From Tachypleus tridentatus (taxonomy: Eukaryota > Arthropoda > Merostomata > Xiphosura > Limulidae), in assembly GCF_004210375.1 (NCBI RefSeq), contig NC_134834.1, positions 93,934,170 through 93,998,169 on the forward strand: a stretch of 64,000 nucleotides of DNA. Reading direction: 5' to 3'. Positions 35,641-45,676 of this stretch are shown here, piece after piece; position 1 is the first letter of the stretch; every line of letters starts with the position of its first letter. The notes beneath the pieces were generated by a model. That model ran no database searches. It had not been told where the DNA came from and saw only the letters and a list, made by a program, of their open reading frames with translations. Made by a program: the position numbers and the translations under genes.

Positions 35641-37487
35641 AACGTCTATAATTAAATATGATTTTAGTGTTATAGTGTTGTTAACAGTGTTTCTAGGCAC
35701 TCAGGATTTGGGCTGTATCGCAGACCTTAATATATAACATCATTCCGGAATGAGCTAAAACTCTGTTTTTAACATTTTGAGGTTGAACTAAAACTCCACA
35801 TGAAGTTTCACGAAAAAAAATCAGGTTTAGTGAAGCTATCTCAAGTTTTTGACTCCCATTATACACAGTAGTAAACTGGGATGTACACGTGGTGTTATGT
35901 TGTCGACTTACCCACTCGGTCTCTTGGCTAAGATCAAGCATAGCTCGTTGTGTTCGTGGATATTTGTTCAGACTATTGTTCGTAGTTTTCAGAGTAGATA
36001 CGAAGGTCTTGACCTTGGCGTCAATGGGATAATTCTCATAATCTTGATCAATGTTACTCTACTGCTTTCAGTGCGGCTCGCTTACAGTCATGCTGGACAA
36101 ATAGCACAATAGGTTCTAGCTGAAACCTAGACTTCGATCGACGATAGTGCTATCTAGCAGTTCCAGTCTTCAATATTTCATTTCTTTAAATTTAATTAAC
36201 TAATATAGCAGTGGAAGTATAGCTTTTCTCTTAATACATTTCTCCGGTAGAACTTTTATATCGTTGGGAGGTGAAAATGGTCTTGTATCATCAGATTTCT
36301 TACAAACTCCGTTTCTAATCACGTTCACAAGGCCCTCTGGGTCTCTGAGAAGTAACATGGTGCATAGAATCTTTAAGACAGTTATGAAAAACACCTTTCT
36401 TTCACACTTGAGTTTTTTGGATGATTTATGTCATTTCTTCGGTGTCACAAAATCCAAGGGATCCTCAGAAGTATCGATAGACATTTCATTTTCATCACTC
36501 TCCAATGTAATGTCGAAATAAATACTTCGTCTTTATTCGTGTCTTTAATTTGCTCTGCGACTGTTTCCCGCCTGCTTTTAGTGGCATTTTGACCTCTGGT
36601 ATTAAACCACTGCACCCACACTGACATCTCGGACGTTTCATACAAGTAACTCACATATAAACTCTGCACTTACTAGACATTTTTTTCTTGTATTAGCGTT
36701 GCTTTATCAGTACACTTACTAAATCGATGCCAATAATATGTCGATATTTTTGTGGATCCGGTTTTCACAGAGAGTGCAACAATCGCCTGGTTTTTGTCCA
36801 ATCAGATTTTGGTAAAAGTGTTAGCTAATACATAAACAATCCGGAATCACTCGAAAAAATTAGAGTCTGCAAAATCCTGGGTGACTGGGCCGTGAAAACA
36901 CTGCTAATATTTATTGTTTCCATCTGATAAAACAGTTGCAAACAATAAGTTCATTTTGTAATTATCGGTAAACGAACAAACAATAACAGTGTCTATCAAA
37001 TAAAACCCTGATAATAAACAGCCAATTTTTTAATAATTCTATTTTCCTCACCTTAAACATTTACTTACATCGATGTAGTTACTTCGGTTGACGGACACAG
37101 TTAATAACTCGCGTTATAACGAACAAAATAGGGCCAGATATCGTTTTCAAAGACACATAAAATAAAATACCTATACCAAATTTGTACAGAAATATGTGCT
37201 AGAGCGTGCGTGCTCCGTATGAACAAGTGCAATGTAAAAAGTTACAGGAAGCGAAGATAGACAGCTGTGTGTGCACAGTTGTTTTACACCACTAGGAAAT
37301 ATTTTTCTAGCGTTGCACTAGCATTGTAAGTTGATTTTATGTTTACCAAAATTAATCACAGTGTAAATGAAAATATGGACTGAGAAGTTGGTCTACCAAC
37401 AGCATTATATTCCTTAACTAACTCGAATTTCATTACTGGCTGTTTTCATAGATGTAGAAGTTATAACATTTATAAAGTTACTAAACA
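35641..37487. other. Unassigned stretch after the Penelope relic
   Basis: Several 60-87 codon frames on both strands (35849+, 36264+, 36445-, 35693-) overlap one another, and none has a recognised motif. It holds the U2-like segment. Base composition is slightly more balanced than its surroundings. Confidence 0.4.
35914..35937 (+). pseudogene. Segment resembling the 5' end of U2 snRNA
   Basis: CTCGGTCTCTTGGCTAAGAT plus CAAG differs at two positions from the conserved U2 start CTCGGCCTTTTGGCTAAGAT plus CAAG. The similarity stops right after; the branch-site pairing region and Sm site are absent. At best a truncated U2-derived fragment. Confidence 0.4.
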
Positions 37488-37755
37488 TTTTTTTTAATTT
37501 CGCGCAAAGCTACTCGAGGGCTATCTACGCTTGCCATCCCTAATTTTAGCAGTGTTAGACTAGAGGGAAGGCAGCTAGTCATCACCACCCACCGCCAACT
37601 CTTGAGCTACTCTTTTACCAACGAATAGTGGGATTGATTCTCACATTATAACGCCCCCACGGCTGAAAGGGCGAGCATGTTTGGTACGACCGGGATTCAA
37701 CAAACCCGCGACCTTCAGAGTACGAGTCGAACGCCATAACCCACCTGGCCATGTC
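37488..37755 (-). mobile_element. S1 SINE, full length
   Basis: T-rich tail side, AATTTCGCGCAAAGCTACTC body; the head has a small insertion (CAACAAACCCGC). Confidence 0.92.
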
Positions 37756-38243
37756 TTCAAACTTCAGGAAATGAAGTATACATATTCTACGTTTATGGTA
37801 AAAATCTATTACCTCTATTATTGTGTGGATGACGTATAAAGTACTGCATAAACCTCTATTCATGAAATAGCGAACTGTAAAACTTATAGCGCTGTTGTGG
37901 CATAGTCGTTATAATGCGCAATGTAAACCATCGTGCCTGCTAAATGATAGGCGAACTAATACATGCAAGGGTTGTGCACCTAATACGGTCATAAGTTTCA
38001 ACAATCTTTTCAGACACAAGTTCGTTCATGTACAACGTATAGCATTTTAAGTCGTAATATATTTTTCTTAGCTTGGTGTGTATAGTTCTACGTATGACAA
38101 ATAATTACGTATATCACGGTACATTCATTTTCTAATTGTGACACGATCATTAGACATAAAAACTCTAATTAATACTTTTATTGTAAACCAGATAAATCAT
38201 ATATTTGTTTAATATGTCAGTAACTAATTCTGATTTATATACC

Positions 38244-38370
38244 TTCCAGTGGTACAACTGTACGTCCTTGGATTTACACCGCTAAAAACCGGATTTCGAC
38301 ACACATGGTGGGCAGAGCGCAGATAGCCCTTTGTGTAGCTTTGTGCTTAATTACAAACCAACCAACAAAC
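38244..38370 (+). mobile_element. S3 SINE
   Basis: TTCCAGTGGTACAACTGTAC head, GGATTTCGACACACATGGTG, GGGCAGAGCGCAGATAGCCC. Confidence 0.83.
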
Positions 38371-38454
38371 TTATTTATATTTTTGAAAAAACTTATCTGA
38401 GCACTGTAAGAGCCTGTTTGTACAACTATGGATTGCTATAAGAAATATAAGCTT

Positions 38455-39218
38455 TGGTTCTTGATACTTTACATACTGTAGGGAATATCAAGTGTTGTAT
38501 GGGTTGTAATTGTTGGTTCTTGATACTTTACATACTGCATAGAATATCAAGTGTTGTATGGGTTGTAATTGTTGGTTCTTGATACTTTACACACTGAAGG
38601 GATAATCGAGTGTTGTATGGGTTGTAATTGTTGGTTTTTGATACTTTACACACTGAAGGGAATATCGAGTGTTGTATGGGTTGTAATTGTTGGTTCTTGA
38701 TACTTTACACACTGAAGGGAATATCGAGTGTTGTATGGGTTGTAATTGTTGGTTCTTGATACTTTACACACTGAAGGGAATATCGAGTGTTGTATGGGTT
38801 GTAATTGTTGGTTCGTGATACTTTACACACTGCAGGGAATATCGAGTGTTGTATGGGTTGTAATTGTTGGTTCTTGATACTTTACATACTGCAGAGAATA
38901 TCAAGTGTTGTATGGGTTGTAATTGTTGGTTCTTGATACTTTACACACTGAAGGGAATATCGAGTGTTGTATGGGTTGTAATTGTTGGTTCTTGATACTT
39001 TACACACTGTAGGGAATATCGAGTGTTGTATGGGTTGTAATTGTTGGTTCTTGATACTTTACACACTGTAGGGAATATCGAGTGTCGTATGGGTTGTAAT
39101 TGTTGGTTCTTGATACTTTACATACTGTAGGGAATATCAGCTGTCGTATGGGTTGTAATTGTTAATTCTTGATACTTTACATAAAGTAGAGAATATCGAG
39201 TGTTGTATGGGTTGTAAT
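38455..39218. repeat. Minisatellite, 59-bp unit, about 13 copies
   Basis: Unit TTGGTTCTTGATACTTTACA followed by a variable CACTGAAGGGAATATCGAG part and TGTTGTATGGGTTGTAATTG. Copies advance one base per 60-base line, giving the 59-bp period. They differ by a few substitutions. The array ends abruptly at the RT sequence of LINE fragment A, with GTAATTTTCTTC shared at the junction. Confidence 0.95.
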
Positions 39219-40568
39219 TTTCTTCTAAGTAAACTGACAGACGATTACTAATTATCCTCTCTAATACTTTGCCAATACAACTGGTTAAGCTAATCGGGCG
39301 GTAGTTGTTTGGTTTATTCGCTGGCTTTCCTTCTTTCTGAAACATTAATATTATTGCTTCTTTCCAAGAAATGGGGATATATCCTGCTGATAGTGAGAGA
39401 TTAAATAACGCTGTTAGGTGTTCATATAATCTCTGAGTGCCTTGTTTTAGGAGGATAGCTTGAATACCATCTTCTCCAGGGGCTTTGTTTTTTGTGTTGT
39501 TAATGGCAGTTACGACTTCTGTTACAGTGATATGTTTTATCAGTTGATGAGTGCTCCAGTCTTTTGTTTTTTCTTGGTGTGTAGTTGTGTTGACTGGAAA
39601 TTTAGGTGTAAAAATGCTTCTGTTTTGATCAATAAAGTTGGTAACTGTATTATAAAAGTATCTGTTCATGTCTGGTTCATGATGTGTCTTGAACGTGTTT
39701 TCTAGGTGTTTTTTAAATATCTCGGCTTTTTCTGTGTTAGTGTATGCTGTTTCTCCATCCAGTTCCAGTGGTGGATATACTGTGTTTGTTGTTCCTGTAT
39801 TTGTAAATCTTTTCAAGTGTGTCCAGAATTGTTTAGGATCAGTTTTGTGATTTAGATCGGAACAGAAGGTATCCCAGTTTTCTTGTTTTTGTTGTCTGAT
39901 TAAGTTTCGTATTTTATTCCTCATTGTGTTTATCTGTGTTTTAAGTGTGGGGTTGCGATTTTGAATGTACTGTCTGCGGAGTATACGTCTGTCTTTAATT
40001 AAGTGTATTATATCTTTATGTGGTTGCCATGAATGGGTTGTTGTGAAGTGTTTTTGTTTCGGTATCGAACTGTTGGCTGCATGTTTTAGACACTCAGAGA
40101 TGATATGACAGTATGCATCTATATCTGATGCGTCCGCGGCAATATGTAGTACTTCTGGAGGTAAGGTTTGATTTAGTATAGTTTGAAAAACTGGCCAACT
40201 AGCATTTTTGTAGTTCAGTTGGTCTTTAACTATGATTTTATTTAAGTGGGGGAGGAGATTGAAGATACACCAAACTGGGAGGTGGTCACTATCTATATCG
40301 TGACCAACATGAAAATTTACGAATTTGCGACTCATATTTGACGAACACAGGCATATGTCCAGTATTTCACTGGTGCCGTGCGCGTACGAGATATGTGTCG
40401 GTGTTGCATCGTTTAATAAAGTCATGTTTGATTCATCTAAAAATTGAAAAAGTAAATTGCCATTTGCGTTTGTACTACGACAGTTGAATGCTATATGTTT
40501 ACTGATTAGGTCGCCGATAATAATAAGATTAGAATTGATATTATTCAAACAGTCCGTGTATTTTTTGA
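39219..40568 (-). mobile_element. LINE fragment A: C-terminal endonuclease to start of RT (Jockey-like)
   Basis: A long minus-strand open frame (40548 to 39118) reads NLIIIGDLISKHIAFNCRST, TSEILDICLCSS and HDIDSDHLPVW, the second half of an APE-type endonuclease (the SDH box is intact; the GDFN box reads GDLI). A linker rich in K and T follows, then APGEDGIQAILLKQG, AGYIPISWKEAIILMFQKEG and NNYRPISLTSCIGKVLERII, the start of a non-LTR RT. The last 34 codons come from the adjoining 59-bp minisatellite, so the RT is cut off at about 39219. The 5' edge abuts a mariner-end-like sequence (40549-40580); the frame can also be read through it (LFKKYTDCLNN), so the exact 5' boundary is uncertain. Confidence 0.85.
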
Positions 40569-40609
40569 ACAGACCTCGTACAATTGTATATATTGTACGA
40601 GGTCTGTTT
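40549..40609. repeat. Palindrome made of two mariner-end-like sequences between LINE fragments A and B
   Basis: A perfect 16-bp inverted repeat, ACAGACCTCGTACAAT at 40569-40584 and its complement at 40592-40607, with a 7-base spacer. The left arm is the tip of a 32-bp stretch (40549-40580) that differs at only about three positions from the right end of the mariner at 43307-43339. The right arm looks like a mariner left end and runs straight into the LINE B 3' end. Confidence 0.8.
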
Positions 40610-42435
40610 CACTGTGTCGGTATTTGGGTATTGATGTTGTTAAATACCCAGGAGGGTCAGGTACATTTGACCTCTTCCTCCCTCCCGAACGATTATAGCG
40701 TCTGTCTTTAGGGTTTTGTTTTTTTTAAGCTTTGGGCCAGAGTAAAAGTATAACATCATACTTAGGTCCATTTCAGGGCTCAGTCCATGCATGGACGAAC
40801 AAGAAGTTTTTTCATTTAATTTTTTTCCATATATATATATTTTTTGTATTTTCATATATATATATATATTTTTTTTTGTATTTTTCTCCTTTTTTCTCGA
40901 TTGAGAGAATGCTACTACTACTTGTAGCAACACAAACACACACACAGAAATGAGAGTAGTAATAATTATTATTATTCAATATTTGAATAATAATTCAAAA
41001 AGAGAGGGAAAAATGATTAAAAAAAGAAAATAATAATTATAATAATAAAAAGAAACAAGGACTAAGTGTCTAGTGCATAGTGGCCAGCTTGTGTTACATT
41101 TCTTAAATATATGTTAAAAGGGGAGAGGTATTTAGGACCATTTACATCATGTACGTGATATCTGTCGAGATCACACATTAAGTCATTTTTATGCCAATTC
41201 TTATTGAAATATTTTAGAGAATTATGCAAGAGTCTTTCAGATATTGTGTCTATGTTTGCATACTTGTGCATGAATGTGGTTGAGGTGCTACGTGGTACTT
41301 TATATGCTGAATTTAGTACTGAATTTTGTATACGTTGAAGTTTCTGTACATGTGTGGGTGCTATGTTAATCCAGGCAGGTGATGCATATTCTATTGTTGG
41401 TCTAATGTACGTTTTGTAGATTTTAAGTATGTTGTCTGGTGATGTTCCTTGGATTTTACCTGAAAGACTTCTTGCATAGCTTGCTCTTTTCCAGATTCGT
41501 ATCAGTATATTTTTAATATGTGGTAACCACGTTAATTTTGAATCATAGGTTAGACCTAGAAATTTAGCAGAAGTAGCAGTCAGTAAAAGTGATCCATTCA
41601 TATATAGTTTTGGTGGATCTTTTTTCAGCTTATTCAGTCTGCTGAATAATATGACTTGGGTTTTTGGAATATTGATTTTGATTCTGTATTTCTGGCAGCA
41701 TTCTTCGATGTCATTTAGGACTGGTTGTAGGTTCGTTGCTGCTATTGACGGAGTGGGGGCACTTTTCCAGACTGCTACATCGTCAGCGAACTGTGATGCA
41801 TAACCTAAATTTAGGTCCGACAGAGCCATATTACTCACGTACATGATAAATAATATAGTGCTGACAACCCCTCCCTGCGGGACTCCTGCTTCGGGTGAAA
41901 AGGACCCAGAGTGGGCCCCATTTACATTTACTTTACACATTCTGTTATCCAGGAAGTTGGACAGCCAGCGAATAGTTTCCTGGGGTAATGCCATTTCAAG
42001 TAATCTATGACGTAATCCATTATGCCACACTGTGTCAAATGCTTTCTCAATGTCGAGAAAGCAAGCTACAGTGCATTCGTTTTTGTTGAAGCTGTCGGTA
42101 ATTGATTCTGTAAGTCGAATCAGGTGGTCTGTAGTTTGGCGGTTTTTTCGAAATCCGTTTTGAATTTCTGGTAATTTTGAATTTTCTTCTAAGTAAACTG
42201 ACAGACGATTACTAATTATCCTCTCTAATACTTTGCCAATACAACTGGTTAAGCTAATCGGGCGGTAGTTGTTTGGTTTATTCGCTGGCTTTCCTTCTTT
42301 CTGGAACATTAATATTATTGCCTCCTTCCAAGAAACGGGGATATATCCTGCTGATAGTGAGAGATTAAATAACGCTGTTAGGTGTTCATATAATCTCTGA
42401 GTGCCTTGTTTTAGGAGGATAGCTTGAATACCGTC
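40606..42435 (-). mobile_element. LINE fragment B: RT core to 3' end (Jockey-like)
   Basis: A 5'-truncated copy in the minus orientation. Coding is open from about 42435 to the stop at 41062, and the 3' UTR runs to about 40606. The first 255 bp (42181-42435) repeat 39217-39471 of fragment A with a few changes. The 3' end ...CAGTGAAAC matches the end of the + strand copy at 14270. There is no poly(A) tail. Its left flank (CAGACCTCGTAC on the minus strand) resembles its right flank (CAGTCCTCGTAC), which belongs to the mariner end, so it may have inserted into a mariner terminus. Confidence 0.88.
41062..42309 (-). CDS. Non-LTR retrotransposon reverse transcriptase, C-terminal part (415 codons from an internal Met)
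   Basis: The RT blocks are in order and intact: NNYRPISLTSCIGKVLERII, NGFRKNRQTTDHLIRL, CFLDIEKAFDTVWHNGL (first catalytic Asp), GVPQGGVVSTILFIMYV, then QFADDVAVW (the catalytic pair, with F for the usual Y), and KTQVILFSR. The thumb and C-terminal region (LGLTYDSKLTWLPHI; YIRPTIEYASPAW; LQRIQNSVL) is typical of Jockey/CR1-like elements. No RNase H domain. The enzyme copies element RNA at a nicked target. The N-terminal endonuclease is missing in this copy and the frame starts inside the protein, so it cannot mobilise alone, but the RT core has no visible lesion. Confidence 0.85.
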   Translation of the reverse strand: MFQKEGKPANKPNNYRPISLTSCIGKVLERIISNRLSVYLEENSKLPEIQNGFRKNRQTTDHLIRLTESITDSFNKNECTVACFLDIEKAFDTVWHNGLRHRLLEMALPQETIRWLSNFLDNRMCKVNVNGAHSGSFSPEAGVPQGGVVSTILFIMYVSNMALSDLNLGYASQFADDVAVWKSAPTPSIAATNLQPVLNDIEECCQKYRIKINIPKTQVILFSRLNKLKKDPPKLYMNGSLLLTATSAKFLGLTYDSKLTWLPHIKNILIRIWKRASYARSLSGKIQGTSPDNILKIYKTYIRPTIEYASPAWINIAPTHVQKLQRIQNSVLNSAYKVPRSTSTTFMHKYANIDTISERLLHNSLKYFNKNWHKNDLMCDLDRYHVHDVNGPKYLSPFNIYLRNVTQAGHYALDT

Positions 42436-42451
42436 CCATGGTGTAATGGTA

Positions 42452-43337
42452 CGAGGACTGTTTGAATTGCGCGGCTCCAGTTGGTTCCAGGGGAAATTCG
42501 TTTGGTGTCGCTAGGTTTGCACAGATCAGCTGATTACGACGCCATTTCCCTATTGCAGATATCTTAATTTGTGTTTTAGCTACGCAGTTTTAAGTGAAGT
42601 GCGATTTTTTCGTTTGGCGGATTTCAGAATGAATGACCTGAAGGAGCAACGACTTGCTGTGAAATTTTGTGTTAAACTTGAAAAATCTGCGACTGAAACT
42701 TTTGCTATGCTTAACACGGCTTACGGTGATGTGGCTATGAATCGTACAGCATGTTTCAAGTGGCATGGACGTTTTAAGGATGGTCGACAGTCCATTGAAG
42801 ATGATGAGCGTCCTGGACGTCCTTCCACGTCAACTGACGACCCACACGTCGACAAAATCAACACCCTGGTGCGGGCAAATCGACGTCTGACTGTCAGGGA
42901 GCTTGCTGAAGAGTGTGGGATATCAGTTGGATCTTGTTACGAGATTTTGACCGAAAAATTGAAGATGCACCGCGTTGCTGCGAAACTTGTGCCTCAGAAC
43001 TCGTGAGTTTTTTGCCAAACACTCGATCACTGTTCTTCCCCACCCCCTACTCACCTGACGTTGCTCCTTGCGATTTTTTCTTGTTCCCCAAACTCAAAAA
43101 AACCCTTGAAAGGAAGAAGATTTGAGACGATTCCCGAGATTAAGGCAAATGCAACGAAGGAGCTGGAGGACATTAAAAAGAAGCGTACCATGACTGTTTC
43201 AATGAGTGGAAACATCGTTGGGATAAGCGTGTGCGTTGGGGAGGAGAGTACTTTGAAGGGGTCCCAGACCTGTAACTTCTAAATAAAGTACATTTTGTTG
43301 TATGACGTCAGTCCGCGTATTTTTTGAACAGCCCTCG
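42452..43337 (+). mobile_element. Internally deleted mariner transposon
   Basis: An 886-bp element with imperfect inverted ends (CGAGGACTGTTTGAA at the left; the right end reads CGAGGGCTGTTCAAAAAATA on the minus strand), flanked by TA at 42450-42451 and 43338-43339. The transposase remnant is described separately. Full mariners are about 1.3 kb, so roughly 400-450 bp of coding DNA is missing. Confidence 0.9.
42629..43275 (+). pseudogene. mariner transposase with internal deletion and frameshifts
   Basis: From the ATG at 42629 the frame codes the N-terminal paired-like HTH region (LKEQRLAVKFCVKLEKSATE; ERPGRPSTSTDD; RRLTVRELAEECGISVG) to about residue 126. It then jumps, in another frame, to PYSPDVAPCDFFLFPKLK (the third-Asp region of the DD34D triad), and a third frame gives FETIPEIKANATKELEDI. 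Read across frames the end is YFEGVPDL with TAA at 43273. The segment holding the first two catalytic Asp is deleted, so the protein cannot cut DNA. The ends could still respond to an active relative. Confidence 0.88.
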
Positions 43338-44053
43338 TATAAAAAAATAATGATTTAGTAAAATTTATTGCGTTATTTTTATGCCTAGATGGCAGTGATT
43401 ACTTTTCGAAGGTATAGTATGATTATGTTTTTCTACGCGAAACTACTAATAGTACTAATATAATACTTTTAAATGTAATTCCGTACGCGAAAGGAAATTG
43501 ACGCAAATATTATTAACGAGTAAGCTTACTTTTGTCAGATAAATATCTGGTGTAAAGATATATATATGTATGTGTTCTATATTTTATTTATAGCTTGGGG
43601 ATTCATAATTATATCGTAACTTGATTCTTCAATCAAATTCAGGTACGTGTTTTGTAACTTGTATTTTTTTACTGACTAGTGATAGTAATACGCTTGTAAT
43701 TATAGAATAAAACATGGTGCAATTGGAATTCACTGTCGAATACATACTTTCTTTTTAAAATGTTGTTTAAAATAAAAAGTGTCGCTCTTTTCGTTGTGTA
43801 GACTGAGACTATAGTTTAAATGTTATAATTTAAAGGCCTAAACTTTAGGATTTCTCATGAGTAAAATGTTAATAGCCTGATGACTCTGAGTTTCCGTGTA
43901 ATTTGAAATCATAAGTGCAGCGTTGTACAACATGCAGCACACATTACAATAAATTCTGATGCTTTCTGAACTAGACTAGCTTTATTGTACTATTAGTAGT
44001 ACTAGTTGATTGAGTGATGTGATTTTATAATTATACTGCAAATTTGTTAAATT

Positions 44054-44286
44054 ATGCATAAATATCTCTTTCCCAAATCATTTTTATCTTTAACTCTTGC
44101 AACCCCATCCTCATTAGTGGTTGATAATAAATCAAAAACTGCAGCTCCTGTGGTTGGGTCTCCGAAATCTTGTCTTGCTGCAAAGTATTTAAAAAAACAA
44201 CCAAACAAACACCCAGAATCATTTCAAGAAACTTCCCTTCCAAGTTATATGACCCCATGCAGCCCCAATCAATACCAGTTTGTCTA
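44054..44286 (+). CDS. Unassigned open frame, possible exon
   Basis: 77 codons of Ser/Pro/Lys-rich sequence (SKTAAPVVGSPKSCLAAKYL; PSYMTPCSPNQYQFV then stop). A pyrimidine-rich acceptor CCCATCCTCATTAG ends at 44117, in frame with it. Residue choice looks protein-like, but no family is recognised and there is no supporting neighbour. It could equally be part of an old element. Confidence 0.22.
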
Positions 44287-44579
44287 ATAGTAAAACACCT
44301 TGTAAGTATTGTATCATAAACTTAATGTTTTTCTTTTTGTAAATTCATCACAGCTGGGAGTATGATTGAACAGATGCAAGTATGTTGTATTTTGAGAAAC
44401 TAAATAGTTGTTTCCCAGACAAATACATTATATGATTTTTTGGGGGATTTTGTGAAGTAGTAACAATTATTTTACTTTTTTTCTGTATTTGTGTTTTAGA
44501 GAACATTTGTTTTAATCAAATATTTATGTAAATATAATTCTTTAAATATATTAAACATATTAAGTAAATACTTTTTTTT

Positions 44580-44774
44580 ACTGAAGATAACTTGTGTTTA
44601 ATTAAGGAGCTTCTACAAGTAAAAGATTTAAGAATAGAAGTAATAAAGGTGGTAGTAGACTATTTAGCTAATCAAGGACATTCTTCTCCTAAGCAACACA
44701 TCAAAAAGAAATTAAATACATGTGGATCATTTCAAACACTTTTTTATATGTACTTTTCACTTATTCAAAAATAG
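44580..44774 (+). CDS. Unassigned open frame, possible exon
   Basis: After a T-rich tract and CTGAAG, the frame reads CLIKELLQVKDLRIEVIKVV, DYLANQGHSSPKQHIKKKL and ends IQK-stop. Amphipathic, helix-like. No family recognised; no in-frame ATG at the start (the frame opens with a TTG). Chance or an exon of an unknown gene. Confidence 0.2.
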   Translation, partial: TEDNLCLIKELLQVKDLRIEVIKVVVDYLANQGHSSPKQHIKKKLNTCGSFQTLFYMYFSLIQK

Positions 44775-45594
44775 GTACGCAGGAAGTTTGGCTAACAACA
44801 AGTATCATATTGCAGACTTAAATTTGAGAGCACAAATAAATTTTTCTTAGTAAATTTGAGTCTTCACTGGAGCTGGGTGACTAGTGGTATTTGCTAATAA
44901 TTTAATTAACAGCCTCATTTATTGATCACATTTGGTTAAACAATTAATACAGTGTTCCTCAAAACATTGTACATACAAGCATATAGCCAATCTATTTCCC
45001 TCAAGTCTGCAGTTCACCATCAATAACAAAACAAATGGTTGACAAAGAATGCTGTAGGAGTTCCCTGCCTTTTACTCAATCGTTTATCAACAATAAACAA
45101 CAGAGAAATGTAACAAATTCTGCCCTCTAGTCAACAGTTAAAAGCTTGTGACATGTAGTCTTAGCAGCATTTCCATAACAAGGACAGATCAGGCAAATTT
45201 ACTGGTAATGGGAGTTGAATTTGGCACCCTGTAATCGTGAGAACCCCCACATGCACACACACATTCTCCAGCCCCATACTGGTCCAGGGTTTAGCAAACT
45301 TTAACTTAAAAAAAAAATGTATAGTGCCAAAAAATTGGTTTTAATAACTACAGTGGATGAAGCCATATGTAACTTTGTGCTTAACAGCGTCAGTATTTTG
45401 ATTACTTGAGTTGGAATGATCAAGCACAGCAGTAATTGGTACAATTCACATTGATTACTTGTTTATGTTGATGACATTCAAAATAACTATAATGTCAATT
45501 CATTTAATCATAATTCAGTGTTAAGAGTTATTGAAAACAGTTGTAATTAGAAACACTATTTTTAATTTGTTTACTTGGTTCTACTGATTAATCA

Positions 45595-45676
45595 ATTAAA
45601 TTACCCATTTCTATTGTACATGTTAAATTACCCATTTTTATTGTACATGTTAAATTACCCATTTCTATTGTACATG
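45595..45676. repeat. Three tandem copies of a 27-bp unit
   Basis: Unit TTAAATTACCCATTTCTATT plus GTACATG, repeated three times with one C/T change. It keeps frame (LNYPFLLYM three times) in a short ORF, but the surrounding frame is not supported as a gene. Confidence 0.9.

Noticed and set aside
39118-39218. C-terminal 34 codons of the LINE A frame
   Set aside because: They are minisatellite sequence read in frame, not RT.
40457-40711. 84-codon + strand ORF
   Set aside because: It is the reverse strand of LINE A and LINE B ends across their junction.
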